DNA of 64,000 nt. Origin: Antarcticibacterium arcticum (lineage in GTDB: Bacteria; Bacteroidota; Bacteroidia; Flavobacteriales; Flavobacteriaceae). This document shows positions 34,841-41,710 of the stretch, piece by piece. Numbering within the stretch: position 1 is the stretch's first letter; the number at the start of each line of letters is the position of its first letter. The notes beneath the pieces are model-generated. The model made no database searches. It worked only from the letters and a program-made list of their open reading frames with translations, and was not told where the DNA came from. The stretch lies in assembly GCF_007993795.1 (NCBI RefSeq), contig NZ_CP042476.1, positions 1,116,001-1,180,000 on the forward strand. Reading direction: 5' to 3'. The position numbers and the translations under genes were made by a program.

Positions 34841-35784
34841 GAGATTTGAGAATAGTATTCATGGGAACTCCCGAATTTGCCGTAAGTATTCTAAAGGAGA
34901 TACTGGTTGCAGGATATACCGTTGCAGGTGTTATCACCGCGCCGGATAAACCCGCAGGCCGTGGGAGAAAACTCCATGAAAGCGCCGTTAAGACTTTCGC
35001 TGTTTCGAAAGACCTTCCGGTTTTGCAACCCACCAACTTAAAATCACCGGAATTCCTGGAGGATTTGAAATCATTAAATCCCAATATCCAGGTAGTAGTG
35101 GCTTTTCGAATGTTGCCTGAAACGGTTTGGAATTTACCAGAATTTGGAACATTTAACCTGCATGCTTCCCTTCTACCCCAATACCGCGGAGCAGCCCCCA
35201 TAAACTGGGCAATTATTAACGGAGAAGAAATTACGGGGGTGTCTACTTTTTTCCTGGATGAAAAAATTGATACAGGTGCCACGATCCTGCAACAGAGTGT
35301 TGAAATTGATAAAGATGAAAATGCCGGGTCCTTACATGATAAATTAATGCATACCGGTGCAAAACTGGTTTTGGATACCCTGGAATTAATTAAGGAAAAT
35401 AAAGCCGTTCCTGAGAAACAACAGGAATCTACATCTTTAAAGGATGCTCCTAAACTCACTAAAGAAAATACACGAATTAACTGGAATAATCCTATTGATG
35501 AGATCTACAACCTTATAAGGGGACTTAGCCCCTATCCTACAGCCTGGACCGAGCTTATTAATAATGGTGAGACGCTCCCAATTAAAATTTATGAGGCCAA
35601 AAAATACCCTGAAGATCATGAACTCCGGATAGGTGATGTGGTGGTAAAAAACAAGGAATTGCTGGTTGCTGTAAAAAATGGATATATACAACTTCTGGAA
35701 ATCCAGATCCCCGGAAAACGAAAAATGAAGACCAGGGATCTTTTAAATGGCTATCAATTTGAAAACCATGCCAAAGTTCTCTAA
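34837..35784 (+). CDS. fmt: Methionyl-tRNA formyltransferase Fmt
   Basis: A 315-residue enzyme that formylates initiator Met-tRNA from 10-formyltetrahydrofolate. The start RIVFMGTPEFAVSIL is diagnostic; catalytic Asn and His are in FNLHASLLPQYRGAAPINWA and the Asp in FLDEKIDTGA. The C-terminal OB-like domain has IQIPGKRKM. Its ATG lies within the end of recQ (ATGA overlap), giving a recQ-fmt unit. Confidence 0.97.
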   Translation: MRDLRIVFMGTPEFAVSILKEILVAGYTVAGVITAPDKPAGRGRKLHESAVKTFAVSKDLPVLQPTNLKSPEFLEDLKSLNPNIQVVVAFRMLPETVWNLPEFGTFNLHASLLPQYRGAAPINWAIINGEEITGVSTFFLDEKIDTGATILQQSVEIDKDENAGSLHDKLMHTGAKLVLDTLELIKENKAVPEKQQESTSLKDAPKLTKENTRINWNNPIDEIYNLIRGLSPYPTAWTELINNGETLPIKIYEAKKYPEDHELRIGDVVVKNKELLVAVKNGYIQLLEIQIPGKRKMKTRDLLNGYQFENHAKVL

Positions 35785-35830
35785 AGCCTTGTCAGCACTG
35801 AAAGGGACAAATTTTGGAATAAATCAACCA

Positions 35831-35864
35831 GAGTTATTAACAAAATACGTGAGTTATTAACAAA
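35831..35864. repeat. Direct repeat upstream of the HU promoter
   Basis: The 14-mer GAGTTATTAACAAA occurs at 35831-35844 and again at 35851-35864, exactly 20 bp apart, i.e. about two helical turns. It lies 25 bp upstream of the -33 element of the HU gene and could be an operator. Confidence 0.7.
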
Positions 35865-35888
35865 TAGCCGCATTTCCCTTGATATTAC

Positions 35889-35918
35889 TTGCACGGCTGA
35901 GAAATCCACATAAATTTG
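35889..35918 (+). promoter_or_regulatory. Near-consensus flavobacterial promoter of the HU gene
   Basis: TTG (35889-35891), 19 bases, TAAATTTG (35911-35918), an exact match to TTG-N17-23-TAnnTTTG. The start codon is about 50 bp downstream. Confidence 0.75.
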
Positions 35919-35967
35919 TAAAGCAAATTAACGATATGTTTAACCAACAATTATTAAAATTTAAATT

Positions 35968-36240
35968 ATGAACAAAACGGATTTAATCGATGCAATGGCA
36001 GAGAATGCTGGAATTTCAAAAGCCGCAGCAAAAAAAGCATTAGAATCATTCTTGGAAAATGTAGAGAAATCTCTTAAAAAAGGTGATCGCGTTTCTTTAG
36101 TAGGTTTTGGATCATGGTCAGTTTCTAAAAGAGCTGCTCGTGAAGGAAGAAACCCACAAACCGGAAAAACTATTAAAATCGCTGCAAAAAATGTAGTGAA
36201 ATTTAAAGCGGGTGCAGATCTACAGAAATCTGTAAACTAA
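35968..36240 (+). CDS. HU-family DNA-binding protein
   Basis: A 90-residue histone-like protein. It begins MNKTDLIDAMAENAGISKA and has the HU signature GFGSWSVSKRAAREGRNPQTGKTI, split here as GFGSWSVSKR and GRNPQTGKTI, with the DNA-binding arm and the Pro at its tip. It acts as a homodimer that bends DNA. It has its own promoter with a direct repeat upstream and a strong terminator downstream, so it is a highly expressed single-gene unit. Confidence 0.97.
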   Translation: MNKTDLIDAMAENAGISKAAAKKALESFLENVEKSLKKGDRVSLVGFGSWSVSKRAAREGRNPQTGKTIKIAAKNVVKFKAGADLQKSVN

Positions 36241-36263
36241 CCATTTACAATTTTTAAATTATT

Positions 36264-36290
36264 AAACCCTCCAATTTGGAGGGTTTTTTT
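36264..36290 (+). terminator. Terminator of the HU gene
   Basis: AAACCCTCC / GGAGGGTTT hairpin with a short AATTT loop, followed by seven T residues. Confidence 0.9.
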
Positions 36291-36358
36291 ATATAATTTT
36301 TTTATAAATTATTTGAAATGGTTAAATAAATCTTTAGATTTAATTAAAGAACTCAACT

Positions 36359-36919
36359 ATGATAGCTTTAAAACCAGCCAAAGGCCTCCTTCTGGTGGCC
36401 GAACCATCTATTATTGGTGATGCTTCTTTTAACCGCTCTGTTGTCCTACTGGCAGAACATTCTGAAACCGGCTCGATAGGATTTATCCTGAACAAGGTTT
36501 TGGATTTTACGTTAAAAGAGCTCATCCCGGAAATGAATAAAAACTTTAAGATCTATAATGGCGGTCCCGTAGAGCAGGACAACCTGTATTTTATTCATAA
36601 AGTGCCGGATCTAATTCCTGAAAGTATTGAAATTGCCAACGGTATTTACTGGGGCGGTAATTTTGAGGTAGTGAAGGAGTTGATTCTTAATGGCCTTATA
36701 ACCGAAAAACAAATTCGGTTTTTCCTTGGTTACTCTGGATGGGATGCCACACAATTAAAAGAGGAACTGGATTCCAACGCATGGATCATTACCGCACACC
36801 AGGATGCTAAAGATATTATTGAAAAGAACTATCGTTCCTTCTGGAAAGATAAAATGAGAGAACTTGGAGGAGACTATATGTTGTGGTCCAATGCTCCGGA
36901 GAATCCCAGTTATAATTAA
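36359..36919 (+). CDS. YqgE/AlgH family protein
   Basis: A 186-residue soluble protein of the UPF0301 (YqgE/AlgH) family. Markers: KGLLLVAEPSIIGDASFNRSV near the start, GSIGFILNK, NGGPVEQDNLYFIH, and FLGYSGWDATQLKEEL. AlgH is linked to alginate regulation in Pseudomonas, but the molecular function is unknown. It is convergent with the aminotransferase gene, with a 4-bp overlap of the 3' ends. Confidence 0.93.
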   Translation: MIALKPAKGLLLVAEPSIIGDASFNRSVVLLAEHSETGSIGFILNKVLDFTLKELIPEMNKNFKIYNGGPVEQDNLYFIHKVPDLIPESIEIANGIYWGGNFEVVKELILNGLITEKQIRFFLGYSGWDATQLKEELDSNAWIITAHQDAKDIIEKNYRSFWKDKMRELGGDYMLWSNAPENPSYN

Positions 36920-37761
36920 GCCAGTCTGGCCTTTACGTTAAGCTTCGAGAGAAGATCCTTTGCAACCTCCCCCCTATATTCTTTTTTCCGATACCTGGTT
37001 ACCGGCTGGATCCCAACTATTACATTGGTTATAAATAATTCATCGGCCTTTTGCAGTTCAAATGGGGAGATGGCGGCTTCCTCTAATATATAGTGGTCCA
37101 TTGTTTTAATAATGGATATTAGTTGCTTCCTTATAATGCCATTCAAGGCGCCATCTGTGAGCGGGGGGGTTTTGATCACATTATCCTTCACCAGAAAAAT
37201 ATTTCCGTTTAAAGCCTCTACAACCATTTTATTTTCATTGAGGAGCAAACAGTTATTGTAATCGTTTTCCTTGGCATAAATGCTACCCAAAACATTTACA
37301 GCCCTGTTATTTGTTTTAATAGATGAAAGAAGGCCGCTGTTTATATAATGATCTTTAAAAAGTTCAATTTCATAGGTTCCCGTGTCCAGAAGGTAAAAGG
37401 GATTGTTTAGTAACGAAGTTTCAATAATATATTCTATGTCCAGGGTTTCCGGGGTATAAAAACCGCCCTCCTGCCTGTAGACAGTAAACCTTATTCTAAC
37501 CGGGGTGGCCTCCTGCCCATTTCGTTTTATGAGATCGAGGATCTCCTTTTCCAGAAATTCAGGAGAAAAAGAGGATGGGATTTCCATTCTCATAATTCGC
37601 ATGGAGGCCATTAGCCTGAAATAATGATCTTCCCAAAAAATGATCTTTGTATTGATGACCCTTATTGTTTCGAATAATGCATCTCCATAGGCTAGGCCCC
37701 TATTCCCAATTGAGATTACTGCATCTTCCCTTTCTACAAGCTCTCCATTAATATTTACCAT
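36916..37761 (-). CDS. Class IV aminotransferase
   Basis: A 281-residue PLP enzyme of fold type IV (branched-chain aminotransferase, D-amino acid aminotransferase or aminodeoxychorismate lyase). The start VNINGELVEREDAVISIGNRGLAYGDALFETIR is the family pattern in parts: RGLAYGDALFETIR. The PLP lysine is in SSIKTNNRAVNV, and EALNGNIFLVKD is the phosphate-binding part. The sequence cannot decide between pabC-like lyase and transaminase. Its start codon abuts the terminator of the upstream START gene. Confidence 0.9.
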   Translation of the reverse strand: MVNINGELVEREDAVISIGNRGLAYGDALFETIRVINTKIIFWEDHYFRLMASMRIMRMEIPSSFSPEFLEKEILDLIKRNGQEATPVRIRFTVYRQEGGFYTPETLDIEYIIETSLLNNPFYLLDTGTYEIELFKDHYINSGLLSSIKTNNRAVNVLGSIYAKENDYNNCLLLNENKMVVEALNGNIFLVKDNVIKTPPLTDGALNGIIRKQLISIIKTMDHYILEEAAISPFELQKADELFITNVIVGIQPVTRYRKKEYRGEVAKDLLSKLNVKARLA

Positions 37762-37792
37762 AAAAAAACCCCGTTTTTGTTTAGAAACGGGG
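37762..37792 (-). terminator. Terminator of the START-like gene
   Basis: On the minus strand CCCCGTTT pairs with AAACGGGG (8 bp) and runs into seven T residues, immediately before the aminotransferase start codon at 37761. Confidence 0.8.
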
Positions 37793-37819
37793 CAAAGGTA
37801 CTATTTAAATAAAGATTTT

Positions 37820-38206
37820 TTATACAGATCCCAATACCGATTTAAGATCTGAGATCATATTATCCCATAACATTTTTCCTTCATTCACTTCATCTTCTTC
37901 AGCAAAATCTGTGATCATAATAGAAACATCTTTTGTGATCTCATCCACCTGTATCCTTATTTCAAAATAATAAGAGGTATCCTCATCTGCCATCCAGCGA
38001 AATTTAATGCGTTCGCCATTTTTTTTACTTAAAAGTTTTGCTTTTTCTTCAGATCCGTCCCATATAAAAGTAAAAAGTTCCCCCCGGGAATTAACATTAT
38101 CTGCATACCATTCACTTAAACCTGAAGGGGTTGAAATATATTGATATAATAACGATGGAGATGCCTGTATAGGGAACTCCATTTCGTACTTAACTTTATC
38201 TTCCAT
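37820..38206 (-). CDS. START-like (SRPBCC) domain protein
   Basis: A 128-residue small soluble protein. EMEFPIQASPSLLYQYISTPSGLSEWYADNV, seen as FPIQASPSLLYQYISTPSGL and SEWYADNV, is the usual start of the flavobacterial START-like family (AHSA1/SRPBCC fold, hydrophobic cavity). The C-terminal helix with LWDNMISDLKSVLG fits the fold. The ligand and role are unknown. It is the last protein gene before the tRNA, on the opposite strand. Confidence 0.9.
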   Translation of the reverse strand: MEDKVKYEMEFPIQASPSLLYQYISTPSGLSEWYADNVNSRGELFTFIWDGSEEKAKLLSKKNGERIKFRWMADEDTSYYFEIRIQVDEITKDVSIMITDFAEEDEVNEGKMLWDNMISDLKSVLGSV

Positions 38207-38290
38207 GCTTTGTCCGTTAGATTTCGGGCAATATAAATATTAATTGTTAACATAAAAAGAAAACAAAATAAATAATTCGCAAAATATTGT

Positions 38291-38320
38291 TTGTGTCAAC
38301 TCAAATAGTTTTTATATTTG
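38291..38320 (+). promoter_or_regulatory. Near-consensus promoter of tRNA-Met
   Basis: TTG (38291-38293), 19 bases, TATATTTG (38313-38320), an exact fit to TTG-N17-23-TAnnTTTG. Transcription would begin near 38326, about 60 bp before the mature tRNA. Confidence 0.75.
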
Positions 38321-38384
38321 CACCCGCTAAGAGGGAGGACAGGCAATTATAAGCCATTGATATTCCTGAAAAGCAGGAAAAAAT

Positions 38385-38458
38385 GGCGAGGTAGCTCAGT
38401 TGGTTAGAGCGTCGGATTCATAACCCGGAGGTCACGAGTTCAAATCTCGTTCTCGCTA
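38385..38458 (+). tRNA. tRNA-Met (anticodon CAT)
   Basis: A full cloverleaf: acceptor GGCGAGG pairing with TCTCGCT (two G-U pairs), D arm GCTCAGTTGGTTAGAGC, anticodon loop TTCATAA with CAT, T arm ACGAG-TTCAAAT-CTCGT, discriminator A. The full CCA is not encoded. The first acceptor pair is G-U rather than the mismatch usual for initiator tRNA, so I favour elongator Met; a lysidine-modified Ile tRNA with CAT cannot be excluded. Accessory DNA begins directly after it. Confidence 0.95.
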
Positions 38459-38467
38459 CAAGTAAAC

Positions 38468-38500
38468 AAAGGCTTTCGAGGAATCGGGAGCCTTTTGTTT
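38468..38500 (+). terminator. Probable terminator after tRNA-Met
   Basis: AAAGGCT pairs with AGCCTTT across a 14-base loop, followed by a T-rich run. Confidence 0.55.
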
Positions 38501-38508
38501 TTTCATCT

Positions 38509-38529
38509 AGTACAGAATAAGTACAGAAT
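38509..38529. repeat. Short direct repeat next to tRNA-Met
   Basis: AGTACAGAAT at 38509-38518 and again at 38520-38529 (11-bp period). It lies 50 bp beyond the tRNA, where site-specific integration often leaves such repeats, but no integrase gene is present in the window. Confidence 0.5.
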
Positions 38530-38769
38530 GTTTTATTTTCAAATTTATAATTTTGGATGTCATTATTTACTAAGTTTTGGAAGCAGATAATATTTCTAAA
38601 AAATCCACTGGCAAAAAAAGGACGCCACAGATCTTAGCAGATTAAAAATTCATTTTAATTTCACCAACAGCTCAGGTTGTATTGGTTTTTTGAAATATTT
38701 TGCGCAGGATGGATCCCAACACATTTATTTTATCAAGCATGATTGTTGGGGATTAAGCAAAGATTTATT

Positions 38770-39040
38770 TAATCTAAACAGGAAGAATTCCATATTTTTA
38801 CACCTCTGAACTGACTTCTGAAGGCTTTTATTTTAGCATTAATAGATTCTGCTGATTCGTTTGTACTTCTGTTTTTTAAAATAGTTTAAGATAGACCTGT
38901 AGGTTAATTGGATCGAGTTAGCAACTGTATTAAAAGTTTTAAATCCAGATTCTTCAACCTGTTTATACCGGTGAGCAAGTTTGGTAAAGGCTATTTTAAC
39001 TTCGGTAGTTTCATTAAATATTTTTCCTTCTTCAATCTAG
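38770..39040 (-). pseudogene. Decayed ISAon1-type transposase remnant
   Basis: Reading the minus strand from about 39040 gives VKIAFTKLAHRYKQVEESGF, then KTFNTVANSIQLTYRSILNYF, then after a frameshift NRSTNESAESINAKIKAFRS and QFRGVK, and after another shift MEFFLF. This is the conserved C-terminal part of the ISAon1-type transposases common in Bacteroidota. At least two frameshifts and the missing N-terminal part make it non-functional. I could not find terminal inverted repeats. The whole stretch 38530-39282 has no other gene that I can support. Confidence 0.75.
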
Positions 39041-39282
39041 AAGCTTCCTTCCATAATTAGCTTTCTTTATAAGTGTTATTGGTGGCGCAATATTTCCAAC
39101 CAGTACAAGACCACTTGCTGATTCAACATTCACTTAAATTTATTCTTCTCACTGATTTTCACATTATATTATCAACAATAATAATTTTTTTATTAAAATT
39201 TTTATAAAGCCATAAAAGCTAATGAATTATCCATAAAATTGAATTCTGATAAAGGGTTTAATGTTATAATTTTAAAATTGAA

Positions 39283-39594
39283 ATGAGAAAGAATGAAAAA
39301 GAAATAATGGACGGGTACGTAGTGGATATTATTTGTCTTCGGCGTATTTCACCATCGCAATATACTAAACAAGCAAGTGAGCATTCCACCGCCTGCGCTT
39401 TGATGGGCCATTGCGTAGAAAGCGGTTATGGATTAATAGGGGAAAATAACGAGCTAAAACTGCTTGATCCAAAAGCTACCCCCCGGATTGTTGCCCTCTT
39501 AAAAAAAACCGACAAGGATAAAGGTGTAATCCTTCGAGTGGAGCGGGAAGAAAATGACAAAGAAATGACAACCACTAAGGTCTCGTTTGCTTAA
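39283..39594 (+). CDS. Small conserved protein of unknown function
   Basis: A 103-residue soluble protein; it could also start at 39307 (MDGYVVDIICL). The core has HSTACALMGHCVESGYGLIG, with two Cys and two His, followed by KLLDPKATPRIVALLKK. I have seen this type of sequence in other phyla as a short conserved protein, but know no name or function. The Cys/His pattern could bind a metal or haem, which is speculation. It precedes the FNT channel gene by 20 bp in the same direction and is the first intact gene of the accessory region. Confidence 0.7.
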   Translation: MRKNEKEIMDGYVVDIICLRRISPSQYTKQASEHSTACALMGHCVESGYGLIGENNELKLLDPKATPRIVALLKKTDKDKGVILRVEREENDKEMTTTKVSFA

Positions 39595-39614
39595 CCTCAA
39601 AACAGTTGATCTAT

Positions 39615-40424
39615 ATGAAAGAAAAAAAGTCTAATCAGAAAGAGTATAGGGAAGCAGAGGAGCGTAAACCTCCTTCCGCCAAAGTCATACATGATGCTAT
39701 CTTTAAAGAAGCAATCTCAGAACTTTCCCGTTCATCCTCGGCATTGTTCTGGTCAGGACTTGCAGCCGGTTTGTCTATGGGTTTTTCAATGATTTCAGAA
39801 GGTCTGTTAAAGGCATATTTACCTGATGCCGATTGGAGCTTCTTGGTTTCTAACCTCGGCTACAGCGTAGGCTTTATTATTGTGATTATGGGAAAACAGC
39901 AGTTGTTTACAGAAAATACTCTAACACCAATATTACCACTTCTGGAAAAAAAAAGCTATAGTATGCTTTTGAACGTCCTACGCCTATGGGGAATTGTCCT
40001 TGTTGCTAATCTGGTAGGAGCTGCTGTTGTTGCTTATGTGGCTGCCCATACAGAGGTTTTTGACCCCCACGTACAAAAGGCCTTTGCAGAAATTGGAAGT
40101 ACTGCAATGGAGCCTGCGTTTGAAACGACTTTGCTACGGGGTATATTTGCCGGATGGCTCATCGCATTGATCGTTTGGCTTATACCATACGAGAAAACTA
40201 CAGGTTTGTGGGTTATAATGATTTTATCGTATATTATTGGAATCGGACACTTTAGTCATGTAATAGCAGGCTCTGTGGAAACTTTCACTCTTGCTTTCAT
40301 GAACCAGGCAGGATGGTGGTCCGTCCTCGGCAACTATACACTACCTGCCCTTATCGGAAACATTATAGGGGGAGTAATGATTGTGGCAGGAATTAATCAC
40401 GCTCAGGTGAAAGCAGATAATTAA
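39615..40424 (+). CDS. Formate/nitrite transporter family channel (YfdC-like)
   Basis: I start at the ATG at 39615 rather than the upstream TTG at 39606: 269 residues. A charged N-terminus of about 45 residues is followed by six predicted membrane helices. The FNT pattern is seen in ALFWSGLAAGLSMGFSMISE, GFIIVIMGKQQLFTENTLT (the Gln/Leu-Phe-Thr-Glu-Asn motif of the YfdC branch), FAGWLIALIVWL, and GIGHFSHVIAGS. FNT proteins pass small monovalent anions such as formate, nitrite or hydrosulfide. The YfdC branch has no settled substrate. Confidence 0.9.
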   Translation: MKEKKSNQKEYREAEERKPPSAKVIHDAIFKEAISELSRSSSALFWSGLAAGLSMGFSMISEGLLKAYLPDADWSFLVSNLGYSVGFIIVIMGKQQLFTENTLTPILPLLEKKSYSMLLNVLRLWGIVLVANLVGAAVVAYVAAHTEVFDPHVQKAFAEIGSTAMEPAFETTLLRGIFAGWLIALIVWLIPYEKTTGLWVIMILSYIIGIGHFSHVIAGSVETFTLAFMNQAGWWSVLGNYTLPALIGNIIGGVMIVAGINHAQVKADN

Positions 40425-40636
40425 CAATTTCACTCCTGGCAAACTATGAGGATTACTGCTCTTAAAATTTATGGTACAGAAAGTCATCCTGAAAAATTAC
40501 TTCCAAAGATGAAAATTAGATTTAACACAATTTTTATATAATTAAATTTTCAGGCTATTTAATTTGCAAAAGTCTTCAATACCCAATCAAATTAATCTTA
40601 AATCAAAAATAATTTCTAACCAAACAATATAAAAAA

Positions 40637-41200
40637 ATGGAAAACAATCAAAACCACAAAAAGGCTTACCTAAAATTTTTTTTAATGATTGCTACATCAA
40701 TGATTGCTATGTTCTTTCTGATGTATACGAATTCTTACCAAATTATAGATCATTTTTGGTTTAGTGAAACCCGGTTGTTTATGACAATGATCATGGGAGG
40801 AGCAATGATCATTATTATGTTATTGTATATGCTCAACATGTACAAAAACAGGAAAGCTAATATGCTCACTCTTGCTTTTGGAGTCATATTAATAGGTGGG
40901 GCGATATGGCTGGTACGAAGCCAGGTAACCGTTTCGGATACAGATTATATGGAAGGCATGATACCTCATCATTCCATCGCAATTTTAACCAGCGAACGTT
41001 CTCAAATAGAAGATGTTAGGGTAAGAGAACTGGCAGATGAAATCATTAAGGCGCAGCGTAGGGAGATTATGGAAATGCAATGGCTGATAAATGACATAAG
41101 AGAGAACGGCATAGTAGAAACAGAGGAAGAAAAAAGGGAACGCCCGGTTCCAGATTTTGAAGGTACGCTCGAGAAGGAGACCATAGATTTAGAGGAATAA
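40637..41200 (+). CDS. DUF305 membrane protein
   Basis: A 187-residue protein with three predicted membrane helices (about 14-30, 47-66, 75-92) followed by a DUF305 segment: DYMEGMIPHHSIAILTSERS and ELADEIIKAQRREIMEMQWL. The His-His of MIPHHSIAI and the Met/Glu-rich helix could bind metal; DUF305 proteins are often found beside copper resistance genes. It is in the same half of the window as the CopB ATPase, though 10 kb away. A 212-bp gap before it contains no supported gene. Confidence 0.88.
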   Translation: MENNQNHKKAYLKFFLMIATSMIAMFFLMYTNSYQIIDHFWFSETRLFMTMIMGGAMIIIMLLYMLNMYKNRKANMLTLAFGVILIGGAIWLVRSQVTVSDTDYMEGMIPHHSIAILTSERSQIEDVRVRELADEIIKAQRREIMEMQWLINDIRENGIVETEEEKRERPVPDFEGTLEKETIDLEE

Positions 41201-41284
41201 CAATCCTGGAGTTAAATTGGCGATACTTCTAAAATCCGTGCATAACTTTAGATGAAACGCTCCGGCTCCTGATGGGTCGAAGAG

Positions 41285-41710
41285 GTGACTAATGTTCAAA
41301 AACAATATTTTGTGAAAATAGCCAATGTATTATTTGCAGTAATTTTTCTTGTTTCTGCCTTTGTACAACACAACGATCCGGATCCACTTTTATGGATGTC
41401 TATTTACGGATATGGAGCGCTAGTCTGCATGCTGGCTATTTTCGGGAAGGATAGTAGGGTTTTGCATTATGCAGGTCTGGTCGTTTTCATTTTTTACGCT
41501 ATTTACTTATTCTTTGCTCCCAATGGCGTCTACACCTGGTTCAGCTTGCATTCTGCGGAAAATATCACCGGTTCCATGTCTGATGATAAGCCCTGGATAG
41601 AAAACACCAGGGAATTTTTCGGACTGCTCATCCTAAGTTTTGCACATATTCTCAACCTGCTTTTTCGAAAGTCACTTAGAAATAAAAGAACACAGATTGT
41701 TGACAAATGA
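41285..41710 (+). CDS. TMEM220-family membrane protein
   Basis: A 141-residue protein with a GTG start and four predicted membrane helices. The family motif is SAFVQHNDPDPLLWMSIYGYGA, seen as FVQHNDPDPLLWM near residues 22-34, followed by helices AALVCML-like, VFIFYAIYLFF, and FGLLILSFAHILNLLF. The function is unknown. The final codon region overlaps the start of the downstream TonB receptor (41707) by 4 bp, so the two are probably made together. Confidence 0.85.
   Translation: MTNVQKQYFVKIANVLFAVIFLVSAFVQHNDPDPLLWMSIYGYGALVCMLAIFGKDSRVLHYAGLVVFIFYAIYLFFAPNGVYTWFSLHSAENITGSMSDDKPWIENTREFFGLLILSFAHILNLLFRKSLRNKRTQIVDK

Noticed and set aside
35437..35691. Minus-strand ORF inside fmt
   Set aside because: Fully inside a well-recognised gene in another frame with no features of its own.
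40446..40541. 31-codon ORF with an ATG between the FNT and DUF305 genes
   Set aside because: Too short, no family, no ribosome site; probably chance or a remnant.
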